DNA of 64,000 nucleotides from Candidatus Poribacteria bacterium (lineage in GTDB: Bacteria; Poribacteria; WGA-4E; WGA-3G), in contig JAPPES010000094.1 in the NCBI GenBank assembly GCA_028824125.1, forward strand, positions 62,001 to 126,000. Reading direction: 5' to 3'. This document shows positions 26,797 to 36,499 of the stretch, one piece after another. The notes beneath the pieces are model-generated. The model saw only the letters and a program-made list of their open reading frames with translations. It had not been told where the DNA came from and did no database searches. Every line of letters begins with the position of its first letter. Position 1 is the stretch's first letter. The translations under genes were made by a program, and so were the position numbers.

Positions 26797-27098
26797 ATCC
26801 CATTCATCCTCACTTTTCGGCGAAAATTCTCACATTTAGTCCTATATTATGCGGCTTTCAGAGGGGTTTTTAGAGTCATCCCATAAACGCTCACCTTTCG
26901 CTAAAGCCAGTAATCATCAGAGTTAATGGCACTTTTTTTATTTTTATCCCATAAACCCACACCTTTGTGAAAATCTTATCCCATTCATCCTCACCTTTCA
27001 TCCCATTCATCCTCACCTTTCATCCCATTCATCCTCACCTTTGTGAAAATCTTATCCCATTCATCCTCACCTTTCATCCCATTCATCCTCACTTTTAA
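26797..27098. repeat. Replication iterons: eight 22-bp direct repeats
   Basis: Consensus ATCCCATTCATCCTCACCTT plus TC. Units start at 26797, 26878, 26946, 26978, 27000, 27022, 27054 and 27076. Two (26878 and 26946) carry ATAAAC in place of ATTCAT. Spacing is 22 or 32 bases in the main cluster; the 32-base steps come from a TGAAAATCTT insert seen twice. This is the standard architecture of a Rep_3 origin, and the initiator gene is directly downstream. The AT-rich stretch at 27120-27300 beside it could be the unwinding region. Confidence 0.85.
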
Positions 27099-27379
27099 AC
27101 CCGAAAACGCAGGCGTGGACTGGTCGCATCGCACCATTAAAACATTTAAAACTAATGTAATTTAAAATAGTTAAAACAACATGGCGGGAACAACAACTTT
27201 CTCGGAAAATCAGGGTTCTCCTTTAGTTGTGTTGTTTAACGATAAAAAAATTTAAGATTTAAGAGAGAATTTAACAACAAACAAAAAACACGGTTCTGGT
27301 GGTTAAATCACGGGCGGACGCTGCATTGGTAAACTGAAGTGTCATCGCTTATTCAGAGCCCGTATCTACTCATTGCGAA

Positions 27380-28360
27380 GATTTTTATGGGGTTAGTGTG
27401 GAAAAAAGGGGTAGGCGTTGGCATCAAAAAGGGTAGGCGTTCCTGCTGTTTTGAAAAATGGGGAGAGGTGAGTGCCTGTAAGGGTTTAAGGGAAGGTGAG
27501 TGCTTATTAAGTATAGTGGTGAGGGGGTGAATTGCTCTCTCTCTTGACTGAAAAATGAGTGCAAGCGCGAAAAATGAGTGCCACATTCAATGCGAAAGTT
27601 TGTGTGTATGGGAATGGTGAGAGGATATTTTAGGTTAACTTTTCCCGAAGGGCTTCCCCTAAAAAACAAGTGCTGAAGTTAGCGGGGCGTGCGTCCTCGG
27701 ATGCTGACAGACCTTACTGAAGCACGTTTGGTGCGTGATGTTCAGTTGCGAAGCAACGTCGAAATAACTGCCGTTTCTTGCGAAGCAAGATGATTTCGCT
27801 CTTGCCGTAGGCTCTTGCGAAATAGGCAGTTATGGGAACATCACGCACGCTGTTACCAATAAACGTCAAAGTCCCAAACAGGTATCTGAATTGCGTTGTA
27901 CCGGGCTTACGAATTCTGATGCCTACGCTTTGGGGCGTAGGTATTAGAGGTCGTTAGTTCCCGACGCAATGCTACCTTTGTCCATGGGCTGTTGCGCCGG
28001 CGCAACCCGCGGCTGGCTATCTTCTTCTTGCTACCCGATTCCGTGTGGCTCTCTTAAGATTTAGAGACACACGGTACAAACGCTTATCATTTCTCATAAA
28101 AATGACGGGTAAAGATGTAAGTGACGATTTCTTCGCCGATCGGCCCCCAAGCGATTTGCTGTTTACCTTTTTGTAGACAAAACACGCAGATAATACGAAT
28201 CTGGTAACTATTCCCTGTTTCTTCAACTTGATAGAATAGCAGGCGGGCAACGTCATCTTGACACGGGCATGTCGGAAGCTGGCGTGGGATTGGAAACAAG
28301 GGTGTTGGGGGGTTGTCAAGTGTGTTCGGAACATCAAGCACTTTGTTCGCTTCCTTGCCA
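27380..28360. repeat. Segmental duplication flanking the rep module, right copy
   Basis: This block carries copies of 22560-22910 and 23680-24330 placed together, with the approximately 770 bases that separate them on the left side deleted. It includes hairpin copy 3 (27731-27848). Identity to the left copies is very high, with a few substitutions and single-base indels in G- and A-runs. A fragment GGGCGGACGCTGCATTG at 27310 matches the ruvC remnant in inverted orientation, showing that breaks occurred within ruvC. Confidence 0.65.
27731..27848. ncRNA. Long-hairpin element, copy 3; candidate structured RNA
   Basis: Same arms as copy 2 (GTGCGTGATGTTC ... GAACATCACGCAC; ATAACTGCC ... GGCAGTTAT). 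It is nearly identical to copy 2 because it lies in the duplicated segment. It is followed by the same series of shorter hairpins to about 28080. Confidence 0.4.
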
Positions 28361-28473
28361 ATGCTCTGGTGTTTAAATGTTGCCCAGACGTTTGACGATC
28401 CGCCTTTGATGTGTGCCGCAGCGTGAATGCGAGTTGGAACGGTCAGAAACGCTGGCTCACGCAAGGCACACAT
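28087..28473 (-). CDS. Small zinc-ribbon-like protein, intact frame, chimeric N-terminus
   Basis: The 128-residue frame ends with LPTCPCQDDVARLLFYQVEE, IICVFCLQKGKQQIAWGPIG and EEIVTYIFTRHFYEK. Cysteine pairs (CPC, CVFC) could bind zinc. The first 40 residues (LREPAFLTVPTRIHAAAHIK, SNVWATFKHQSIGK) are not present in the copy at 24033-24447, which has a different basic N-terminus. The duplication breakpoint therefore created a fused start, and the ATG at 28473 may not be the native one. Function unknown. Confidence 0.4.
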   Translation of the reverse strand: MCALREPAFLTVPTRIHAAAHIKGGSSNVWATFKHQSIGKEANKVLDVPNTLDNPPTPLFPIPRQLPTCPCQDDVARLLFYQVEETGNSYQIRIICVFCLQKGKQQIAWGPIGEEIVTYIFTRHFYEK

Positions 28474-28509
28474 CTATCGCGGAACCGTTTTCTCCATTCT
28501 CCATTTTTT

Positions 28510-31224
28510 TCATTTTCTTATCAACATCTTGCGTGTCGCAGTGAAATCACCAGCAGTGAGGGTATAGAAATACAGACCAGACGCGACAGGTTCACCGACA
28601 GCGTTTCTGCCATCCCAATACGCCGCACGACTTTTACTTTCATACATCCCCGCGGCTTGATGTCCGAGTGCTAATGTCCGAACCATATGCCCGTTGACGG
28701 CATAGATTGTCAGCGTCACATCCGCAGGGGTTGCCAACTGATAAGGTATCCACGTCTCCGGGTTGAACGGGTTCGGGTAGTTGGCAAGTAAAACCGTTTC
28801 TTTTGGTGTCAGCGCTGCAAGGAGTTGCGCTAAGAAGCGAATGCCGCGGCGTGAGTTGGCATCTGTAAGATTTAGCTGCCCTGCTTCGGATAACCATTGG
28901 CGCACATCTGCCGAAGTGAGGGTTTCTAAGACACTGGGATGCAGCAGAGACGGAGCGGTGGCATCTGTGCCTAATGCCCCCGCAACAAGCACAAGATCGG
29001 CAATGTTTACCTGCCCATCACCATTGACATCGGTCGCATGTACACCGGTTTTGCCGAGATCTGAGGCGACTAAGACCAAATCCGCAATGTTGACTTGTCC
29101 ATCGCCGTTGACATCCGCTGTAAATCGAGTGGGTTGAGTAATCTGTGCGTTTTCAACATCAGAGAGAAACGTCTTCCCTGCTATGTTGGATAGCAGCACG
29201 TCAGATAACGTTAAAGTGGATGCCTTCACGGAGATGACTTCAAAAGTGAGTGTCGCGAGCGTCCCGCTACCTTCTCTTTTTCCCCGGAGAGAGGCAGCAT
29301 TGAGTTGGACAAGATTACCCGACACCTTTGGCTCCACAAAGAACGCTCCTACAGGCAGATAATCGCCATTCGTACCCGAAACAAACCGGAGGGTCGTTGT
29401 GTCGAACTGCACGGTGGCTTGATAACCGGCTACACCTTTGCCATCTTGAATGTTCAGGCTGAGCGTCAACGGCTCACCGATCTCTGGAGATATTACCGTT
29501 GAAGGGGTAATGCGAACGACAGTCTCCGCGGGAACGACAGTCTCCGTGAGAAGATAGTTGCTGATGAGTTCTGCGGCAACTTCGCCTTTAGGGTTTACCT
29601 CGTTGAAGGTTTGATAAACAATACCAATCCTGCCACGATTGCCATCTCGGACAATCACCGGATCCGCTCTCGTGGCTTCTGCGGTGCCTGTATCAGATGC
29701 AAAAATCTTTTCTGCAAACCAGTCCCCGGTAAGTTCATCGAGATGAAAGGCTCTATCGGATAAAAAATTCTGAAGGCTTGGGGTTATCTGCTTGCCTTCT
29801 TTGGTTACGACCATGGGTGTATTATTTTCCAATCCAAAGTCCCACATTGTGATATGTGGAATATCCATAAGAGCCTGTAAAGCTTCTACACCATTTTGAA
29901 CCCCTAATTCTTCCTGGTGACCGCCGCCCCAGAAACCGAAGTAATCACCATGGTTAAGAATCGTATTTCCGTCCGTTGATTCAATCCATTTTTCTGCCAC
30001 AGAACCGTCGGGTTGACTATTAAAGGACGGATAAATAGAAGTTGGCAGGACCCCGTAAAGAATTAGAACATCTACATTACCATCTGAAGTTGTTTGAAGC
30101 ATCCAGTTTCTAACAGCATCTTCGGTTTCAACGATTTCGGCTTGAATCCCCTTTGAAGCAAGCGATTGCTTTGTGATTTGAGCCTGCCGATTAGCATCAT
30201 CAAGACGCATCCAACTCACAGCTCCTGTATACACCAGGACGTTTACGTTTGACCAATCTTCTGAATACATAGGAGTGCTATCAGGATCCTCGTTACTTCT
30301 CGCCACAACAGTTTCGTGTTCAGGCAGTGTGACGTGAAAATCTTTCATGTGGTAGTTGCCCAGCGTGTCCATAATCATGACGGTGACTTTACTGCGCCAC
30401 TTCCACCGAGGGGCTTGAAACTCAAGAGTGCCGTGATTTTCACCCTCAAAGTAGTCCCAACCGACAACAAGGACGTTGGGATCTCTGATAACCACTGCCT
30501 GATGTAACCCTATATCGCTTGAGACGCGCAGTTGAATTTGAATCTTGTCTATCTCCGGCACGGCTGTGAGTGTCGGACTGCCGATTGTTCTTGGGAAAGT
30601 GAAGTTATTCGCACGATTATTAAAGTGGTAATGCCGATCAAGCCATCTTGCCTCGTAGTGTTCTAAAGACGGAGGATCCGGATCCGTCCCTTCAGGCTTA
30701 TGATACAAGCCAAAGCAGTGTCCAAGTTCATGAGCAATCAAACTGATATTCAGATGCCCGCTGTTGGCGGCTACTACCATATTGCCACCGTATCTATTAC
30801 TGTGATGGGGCCACCCAACTCCCCAACCTGAATTGTCCACTAAATGGATGCCACCCACGATGATGATGTGTATATCATCTTGCTTCTCCCACGGTTCAGT
30901 GTTAGGGTTAAACCGGTCAGGCAACTCTGCCAAAACATTCTCCCATGTGTTATTGAGATACTGATCCCATGTGCGCCTGCCATTGACTCTATGGACGCTT
31001 ACATTGCCGTTGACTTCCTCTAACCTAAACGTTTTTCTACCAAAACCCTGTCGTTGCATTTCATCTGCGTATAATTGCTGCACGCCTCGGAGCAACCCCG
31101 CAATCTCTGCGTCTGAAATAACCGCAGCGTCGGTCGGCTTGAAAAAGATAGTTTTCACGACAAAAGCCTCTGCAGTCAGAGACGTAAAAATAAAAGCCAA
31201 TAACAAAACAAAAAACTTTTTCAC
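28510..31224 (-). CDS. Giant secreted metzincin-type protein with cohesin, dockerin and sorting module
   Basis: This encodes 904 residues. GTG 31224 follows GGAGACG. Signal peptide 1-20. HELGHCFGLYH at 165-175 is a full HExxHxxxxxH metzincin zinc site, so residues about 20-220 are a predicted metalloprotease domain. After a middle domain containing Rossmann-like text (DVLILYGVL) there is a cohesin-like beta domain (RITPSTVISPEIGEPLTLSL to TFLSDVENAQI). Two dockerin-type repeats (DVNGDGQVNIADLVLVAS twice) come next, then NYPNPFNPETWIPYQL and RKMLIRK. Having both a cohesin and a dockerin suggests extracellular self-assembly or docking to the neighbouring dockerin proteins. This partner choice is inference. 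Confidence 0.85.
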   Translation of the reverse strand: MKKFFVLLLAFIFTSLTAEAFVVKTIFFKPTDAAVISDAEIAGLLRGVQQLYADEMQRQGFGRKTFRLEEVNGNVSVHRVNGRRTWDQYLNNTWENVLAELPDRFNPNTEPWEKQDDIHIIIVGGIHLVDNSGWGVGWPHHSNRYGGNMVVAANSGHLNISLIAHELGHCFGLYHKPEGTDPDPPSLEHYEARWLDRHYHFNNRANNFTFPRTIGSPTLTAVPEIDKIQIQLRVSSDIGLHQAVVIRDPNVLVVGWDYFEGENHGTLEFQAPRWKWRSKVTVMIMDTLGNYHMKDFHVTLPEHETVVARSNEDPDSTPMYSEDWSNVNVLVYTGAVSWMRLDDANRQAQITKQSLASKGIQAEIVETEDAVRNWMLQTTSDGNVDVLILYGVLPTSIYPSFNSQPDGSVAEKWIESTDGNTILNHGDYFGFWGGGHQEELGVQNGVEALQALMDIPHITMWDFGLENNTPMVVTKEGKQITPSLQNFLSDRAFHLDELTGDWFAEKIFASDTGTAEATRADPVIVRDGNRGRIGIVYQTFNEVNPKGEVAAELISNYLLTETVVPAETVVRITPSTVISPEIGEPLTLSLNIQDGKGVAGYQATVQFDTTTLRFVSGTNGDYLPVGAFFVEPKVSGNLVQLNAASLRGKREGSGTLATLTFEVISVKASTLTLSDVLLSNIAGKTFLSDVENAQITQPTRFTADVNGDGQVNIADLVLVASDLGKTGVHATDVNGDGQVNIADLVLVAGALGTDATAPSLLHPSVLETLTSADVRQWLSEAGQLNLTDANSRRGIRFLAQLLAALTPKETVLLANYPNPFNPETWIPYQLATPADVTLTIYAVNGHMVRTLALGHQAAGMYESKSRAAYWDGRNAVGEPVASGLYFYTLTAGDFTATRKMLIRK

Positions 31225-31236
31225 AATTCGTCTCCA

Positions 31237-34200
31237 CTACTTGCGAATTAACATCTTACGCGTCGCGGTAAAGTCGCCAGCGGTGAGCGTATAGAAATAC
31301 AGACCACTTGCGACAGGTTCACCCATCATATTTCTACCATCCCAATACGCCGCACGGTTCTTGTTCTGATACACACCTGCAGCCTGATGTCCGAGTGCGA
31401 GCGTCCGAACCACCTGCCCATTGACCGCATAGATTGTCAACGAGACATCCGCAGCTTTAGATAACTGATACGGTATCCATGTCTCCGGGTTGAATGGGTT
31501 TGGGTAGTTGTGGAGGAGTGCCGTCTCCTCTGGAACAAACAACGCCAATAACTGCTCGAGTTTGGCGATACCGCTACGGAAGGTCAGGGACCCGTCATCC
31601 GCAGCACGCAAGAGATCCAGGACATCCTGAACCCCCTTGAGGGTAGCCCCAGATGGCAATACAACCAGTGCCGGTGCTGCGGGTTCACTTTTCTCACCGA
31701 GGTGTGTCGCGACAAGCACTATATCTGTCACATCCACGACACCATCTCCGTTGACATCCGAACGCGGGTTCACCGGGGTTTCCTTACCTAAGTCTGATGC
31801 TACGATGATTAGATCGGTAATATCCGTTTGTCCATCTTCGTTGACATCCCAGGTGGGAATAATGGGTGCGTTAGCATCAAGGGTAATGGAACCCGGCGGA
31901 ATAACCGTATATTCAGTGCCAGGGGCGAATCCGAAAAACCCGCTCCACCCCCCACCTCGTTCGTAAACAGCGACCAATAAAACATTGTAGCCCTGTTTCA
32001 GCGTGACACGAAACAGATCCTGATAACCATTAGAAGATCGATCTACAGGATTGTTATGAACCAACGTCCCATTGAGCCACACCTTGACAGCGTCATCACT
32101 TCCGACCAGCATTATTGCCTGTTGTTCTCTGGGGGACTCCAAGGTGAGGGAACCGTAAGCGACGTGATCGTTTATATCGCCGGATCCCAAGCCGGTATCG
32201 TTCGCCATAGCATTGAGGTTGTCGCTGCCGGTCGCCGATAATTCACCCACTTCCCAGACTTTATCTCCGACGGTTTTTCCTTCCGTTGCACCATTGGTAG
32301 CGACTTTCAGTTCCGTTACTTTTCCATCGCTGGCTTGTGCAAGGAAATCCACGCCGGAACGTGCTGCTGCCGCGCCGCCTGTATTACCTGTCGGGACGAT
32401 CATCCAGAGCCAGGGACCTGTTATGGATTCCCTGCCTGACAAAGCAGGATTGCCTTCTGTACGAATGAGGGTTTGAGGGGGTAACACAGTTAAAGCCGAA
32501 AAGTCAGTGATCACATTGTTCCGTAAGTCAAGCCTCTCCAAATTTTTTAATCCTGCAAGTGGCGAAACATCTGAGATGACGTTATTTTCAAGGTACAACA
32601 CTTCTAAACCTGTTAATGTCGCGAGCGGGGAGACATCTGAGATCACATTGGCATCAAGATTCAAGGTTTTTAAATTTTTGAGAGAACTTAAGGGTGAGAC
32701 ATCTGAGATCGTGTTATTCACCAATTCCAACCACTCCAGCTGCGTTAATTCTGTCAATGGAGACAGGTCCCTGATACTACAATTGTTAAGCACAAGTCGC
32801 TGCAGTGCTTCTAACCCGTCAAGAGTCGGTATAACCGATATAGAGGTATCGTTCCCCATTTCTATCCACCGCAACTTCGGTAATTCGACTAATGCAGAAA
32901 AATCTGGGATGCGCGTGTTCCACGCATCTATCCGTTCCAGACTGGTGAGACTGGCGAGGTCCGACACGTCTGAGATCGGGTTCCCCGAAATACCTATTCC
33001 GTTCAATTTTACCAATCCCTGCAACGGGGATAAATCCGTGATGACATTCTCTTCAAGCCCCATCCAATCGACGCTCAGCAGGTTCGCAAGCGGCGAAACA
33101 TCGCGGATGACATTATCGCGTAATTTGATGTTATTCAATCTGATCAATCCAGCCAACGGGGTTAAGTCAGAGATCGCGTTGCGGCGGAGTTCAATCCGTT
33201 CGAGGTTCGTTGCATATTCTAAACCTGTGAGGTCTTGGATTCCTTTGCCATCGGCAAAGAGCCGTGTCAACTGTTTCATGTCCTCATCTGTAATTGGGGC
33301 GTTCGGGGCTTTACCGAGGGTTTCGGTAATCACCGCAAGGAGGTTCGTATCTGGGATGTAAACTGTGCCGCCCCGTAACGGTTGAATCGGGCGTCCGATG
33401 GTCGTCACCGGCCCCGGGACATCTGGTGAATGCAACGCGGAAACCACAGCCGTGAACTGTGCCGCCCACACATCACGTTTGACGTTCCCACCGTTGACGA
33501 GTCCGGTTAAACCGAGCCGCTGTAGACTCGACTTTTTACTGATCTCAGAGAGAAACGCAGCTGTCTCTAAGCCGAGTGAAGCCGCCGCATACGCAGCATC
33601 TACAGTGCCCTGATATGTTTCGTAGAAACGATGCACGGGTTCAACGCCTCCGAAAACGCCACCCGTCTTTTTTAAGGCAGCCTCGTAACGCACCGTATCC
33701 TCATCCAAAAGACGATCCATTGTGGTTTGGTCCACATACAGACGCAAGGCATGTGCCATATCGTACGCAGGGTTCTTCGTCTGTTCAATAACCTCACGCA
33801 CCTCATCTTCAAACCGTTTCATCCCCTCCGTGTGGCACCCGATACACGACAGACCGTTGTGAACAGCAGGATCACTCGCCGCCGGGTTTGATACGATGTT
33901 CGTTGGCGCGACATCTATACGCCGCCCGGCAGTATCCGAGATATAATACGCCTGTAAACCGTTTGGAAGGTTGAAAACGACTTCACCGCCATCTTGTTCA
34001 AAAGACAGTGGATGCGTGAAAATGTTCTGTGTCCCAACGCTCCCTGCGAAGTCGTAACTCTTCCAATAGGCACCATACCGCGACGTGTGGCGTTCGACGA
34101 CGCGGTTATGATTAGAGACCCCCGAATCGTTGAACCCGGCACGCCAGACGCGACGCCCCGGTGCACTCTGGAGGTTCCGCAAAACGTCTACCTCTAGGGC

Positions 34201-35070
34201 GCGTTCTAATTCACGATCCGTCTCCGGCAAGTCCAATATGTCGTGGTAGAGCGGGGGAAGCACAGCCGTTGCTAAGAACCAGTCAACGTAGACGTAAGGC
34301 ACTTCGCAGCTCATTGTCTGACGGAGTTCGGTGAGTTTCGTCCGCAAGTCCGTCTCTGATTCATCGTCAAATTCCATTGCATACGGGTAAACACTTTCAA
34401 TCTGTGTCCAGGTGTCTCGGATGTCCCATTCATAATCGCGTAGGTCTATATAGAAGATCGTCTCCGCAGCATCAATCGGGTGCGGGTTGTATATATCAAA
34501 TCCCCAAGAGAGACTATTGACGAGTTTCGCGAGCGCAATTTTGTAGGCATTGAGGGCTTCGAGTGTTTCGCCTGCGTTATAGATGTGCGTCATCGTGAAA
34601 TAGCGCGCGAAAGGGCGATCAAACGGATCCAGTGCTGCCAAATGCGTCTGAATCGTCGTGAGCATCGCACCAGTGGTTATGAAGGTAATATCGTGTTGAG
34701 CCTCCCAACTCGGAGCCCCTGCTTGAATCCAGTTCTTGATCGTGGTAATTGCCTCAGTGGACAGTTGAGGTTGTCCAAGGGGCATCCGTTGGGTCAAATC
34801 CTTTTCAAGGAGCCGCGTATAGAGTTTAGAGGCAATCGGATTCCCCGGAACAACGGCACCCGTATTTACCAGGCCGGTTGCCGACTCAATGACGAGATTT
34901 TCGGTAAAAGAGCCGTGAGGACCGTGGCAGTTGAGACACTGTTGTTGAAAGATAAGATATGCTTCTTGGGCGATATCCTGTTGTGCAGATGCTGTTGTCC
35001 ACCCGATGAGGATAAGTGCTAAAACCGTTAATGTGTAAAGCAAAAGATTGGTTTCTCGCTCTGTTTTCAT
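31237..35070 (-). CDS. Giant secreted diheme cytochrome c / leucine-rich-repeat / dockerin protein
   Basis: ATG 35070 follows AAAGGAG; the longer frame to 35109 has no site. About 1277 residues: signal peptide (1-29); a PSCyt1-like cytochrome c with CLNCHG at 45-50; a second heme site SCIGCHTEG near residue 410; about 12 SDS22/internalin-type leucine-rich repeats (NLERLDLRNNVITDFSAL style) around 620-890; a beta domain (VGSDDAVKVWLNGTLVHN) resembling sugar-binding or PA14-like folds; two dockerin repeats; and NYPNPFNPETWIPYQL ... RKMLIRK. It is probably an extracellular redox or binding protein. Its dockerin may pair with the cohesin of its neighbour 12 bases downstream. Confidence 0.85.
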   Translation of the reverse strand: MKTERETNLLLYTLTVLALILIGWTTASAQQDIAQEAYLIFQQQCLNCHGPHGSFTENLVIESATGLVNTGAVVPGNPIASKLYTRLLEKDLTQRMPLGQPQLSTEAITTIKNWIQAGAPSWEAQHDITFITTGAMLTTIQTHLAALDPFDRPFARYFTMTHIYNAGETLEALNAYKIALAKLVNSLSWGFDIYNPHPIDAAETIFYIDLRDYEWDIRDTWTQIESVYPYAMEFDDESETDLRTKLTELRQTMSCEVPYVYVDWFLATAVLPPLYHDILDLPETDRELERALEVDVLRNLQSAPGRRVWRAGFNDSGVSNHNRVVERHTSRYGAYWKSYDFAGSVGTQNIFTHPLSFEQDGGEVVFNLPNGLQAYYISDTAGRRIDVAPTNIVSNPAASDPAVHNGLSCIGCHTEGMKRFEDEVREVIEQTKNPAYDMAHALRLYVDQTTMDRLLDEDTVRYEAALKKTGGVFGGVEPVHRFYETYQGTVDAAYAAASLGLETAAFLSEISKKSSLQRLGLTGLVNGGNVKRDVWAAQFTAVVSALHSPDVPGPVTTIGRPIQPLRGGTVYIPDTNLLAVITETLGKAPNAPITDEDMKQLTRLFADGKGIQDLTGLEYATNLERIELRRNAISDLTPLAGLIRLNNIKLRDNVIRDVSPLANLLSVDWMGLEENVITDLSPLQGLVKLNGIGISGNPISDVSDLASLTSLERIDAWNTRIPDFSALVELPKLRWIEMGNDTSISVIPTLDGLEALQRLVLNNCSIRDLSPLTELTQLEWLELVNNTISDVSPLSSLKNLKTLNLDANVISDVSPLATLTGLEVLYLENNVISDVSPLAGLKNLERLDLRNNVITDFSALTVLPPQTLIRTEGNPALSGRESITGPWLWMIVPTGNTGGAAAARSGVDFLAQASDGKVTELKVATNGATEGKTVGDKVWEVGELSATGSDNLNAMANDTGLGSGDINDHVAYGSLTLESPREQQAIMLVGSDDAVKVWLNGTLVHNNPVDRSSNGYQDLFRVTLKQGYNVLLVAVYERGGGWSGFFGFAPGTEYTVIPPGSITLDANAPIIPTWDVNEDGQTDITDLIIVASDLGKETPVNPRSDVNGDGVVDVTDIVLVATHLGEKSEPAAPALVVLPSGATLKGVQDVLDLLRAADDGSLTFRSGIAKLEQLLALFVPEETALLHNYPNPFNPETWIPYQLSKAADVSLTIYAVNGQVVRTLALGHQAAGVYQNKNRAAYWDGRNMMGEPVASGLYFYTLTAGDFTATRKMLIRK

Positions 35071-35145
35071 GAGAGTTCTCCTTTGATTGAAAGCTAAGGT
35101 ATAAACCATCGCTGTCGGTTGAATCGGCGTGCGGAAGATTGCGTG

Positions 35146-35331
35146 CTACTTCAGAATCAACGATCCACGGTCAATGCGCAATATCTCTTTATGTGTGCCT
35201 TGATCCCCGTGGCAGTTCATACAGTGCACCTGGAAAATCTGATACGCCTGTTCCGCGATACGTTCTTGGGCTTCAGCAGCACTGAACCCGAGAACGATCA
35301 GCAGGAAGATAATGCGGTAAATGTATGTCAT
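35146..35331 (-). pseudogene. Truncated cytochrome c paralogue
   Basis: The 61-residue frame is a signal peptide (MTYIYRIIFLLIVLGFSAAEAQ) followed by one heme-binding CMNCHG, then stop. It matches the first 60 residues of the protein at 31237-35070 (ERIAEQAYQIFQVHCMNCHG versus DIAQEAYLIFQQQCLNCHG). The rest of the gene is absent, so it is probably a 5' remnant; a free mini-cytochrome cannot be excluded. AAGGAG lies 16 bases upstream, rather far. Confidence 0.55.
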
Positions 35332-35356
35332 ACGGTTTATAAAAGACTCCTTTTTA

Positions 35357-35540
35357 TTCTTTTATCTCGGTTATAAAAGTAATAACCCTTATAATGTTAA
35401 AATCTTTAGGCTCCCAGTTACCTGCTGCGTCACGCCATCTTAATCGGATTGTATAAAGCTCACCCCTTGAAGCCTTAAACCCTCGCCTGTCAACAAAATT
35501 GATGCAACACACAGAATCAAAAATCTAAACATCATAATCT
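35357..35540 (-). pseudogene. Deleted Big_5-type lipoprotein gene remnant
   Basis: ATG 35535 or so opens MMFRFLILCVASILLTG, a signal peptide, which then runs out of frame. In another frame the same DNA reads GELYTIRLRWRDAAGNWEPKDF and VITFITEIKE then stop. That matches the last 35 residues of the neighbouring lipoprotein (RINIAWADESGNWDQGGIID, FTTEIKE). The body of the gene was deleted, joining its two ends out of frame. Confidence 0.5.
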
Positions 35541-35645
35541 ACATCTCCATTTTAATAGATGTTGAGGACTATTAAAGTCTCACTGTACTTCTGATACATT
35601 ACGTTTGTCTGTTTCAATCTGGGTAATTTGTCTTCGGAGTGAACT

Positions 35646-36476
35646 CTACTCCTTGATCTCTGTTGTGAAGTCTATAATACCCCCTTGATCCCAGTTTCCA
35701 GATTCATCAGCCCACGCAATATTTATACGATAGACAACTCCACCTTGTAAGCTCAAACCTTTGTCAAGTTTGTGAAGGACAACCTCTTTACCTCGTATAA
35801 CATGTGTCCACCTCAAATCTCTCCCCGTATTTCTATTTTTGATAGAAATTCTTACATCACCAATATCCTCATTAAAACCAAAAGTAAAGTTATCTGTATT
35901 GGGGTCAACACCGAAGTCACCATGTCTTATAGTTGTACGTAGAAAGACGGGGCTTGTTTTGTCTCTTTTCTCGGTTGTGAATGTAATCAGAATCGCGCGC
36001 GCATTTCCCGCAGCGTCTTCGACGATGCCGGATATTTGATATTGTTGGTCCGCTCTTAAATCAATCACGTTTCCAAGGGGCGTGAAAACGACGTTCTTGC
36101 CATTAATAATCCGCTTCCAACGAAGGCTCGTTTTGATCGCGTTGAGGATTTGGATATTCGATTTGGCAATATCTTCATCGAAAGTCAAGGTGATGTCATT
36201 CAAATGTATATCTACGTTTCTTTCACCGTCCGAGACACTGCTTTCTACGAGTTTCGGGGCAAAGATGTCAAAAACACGATCAGGCACCTTAACGTCTTCA
36301 GGTTCAGGTTCAACAATGGGCTGAATCGGGGTAAAAACAGACGGATCATCTGCTGGTTTAGGTTGATCAATCTCAACAGGTGCCGTAAAAAGCGGCTCTG
36401 ACTTACCATTGTCAGTTTCTGTAGAGCAGCCATAAATACAAGTGAAAATTGCAAATATCAAAAATATACTTCTCAT
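35646..36476 (-). CDS. Lipoprotein with two Big_5/SbsA Ig-like domains
   Basis: This encodes 276 residues. AAAGGGGT precedes ATG 36476. TCIYGCST is a lipobox. After a Pro-rich linker (PADDPSVFTPIQPIVEPEPE), two domains of about 95 residues each begin APKLVESSVSDGERNVDIHL and SPVFLRTTIRHGDFGVDPNT. Each has a strand LTFDEDIAKSNIQI / FGFNEDIGDVRISI and ends TTE. These match SbsA Ig-like (Big_5) surface domains. It probably has a structural or adhesive role outside the membrane. Confidence 0.7.
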   Translation of the reverse strand: MRSIFLIFAIFTCIYGCSTETDNGKSEPLFTAPVEIDQPKPADDPSVFTPIQPIVEPEPEDVKVPDRVFDIFAPKLVESSVSDGERNVDIHLNDITLTFDEDIAKSNIQILNAIKTSLRWKRIINGKNVVFTPLGNVIDLRADQQYQISGIVEDAAGNARAILITFTTEKRDKTSPVFLRTTIRHGDFGVDPNTDNFTFGFNEDIGDVRISIKNRNTGRDLRWTHVIRGKEVVLHKLDKGLSLQGGVVYRINIAWADESGNWDQGGIIDFTTEIKE

Positions 36477-36499
36477 TACTTACCCCTTTAATTTTTATT

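Noticed and set aside
26797-27098. CRISPR array
   Set aside because: Units are adjacent 22-bp direct repeats with no variable spacers and sit beside a Rep_3 gene; iterons fit fully.
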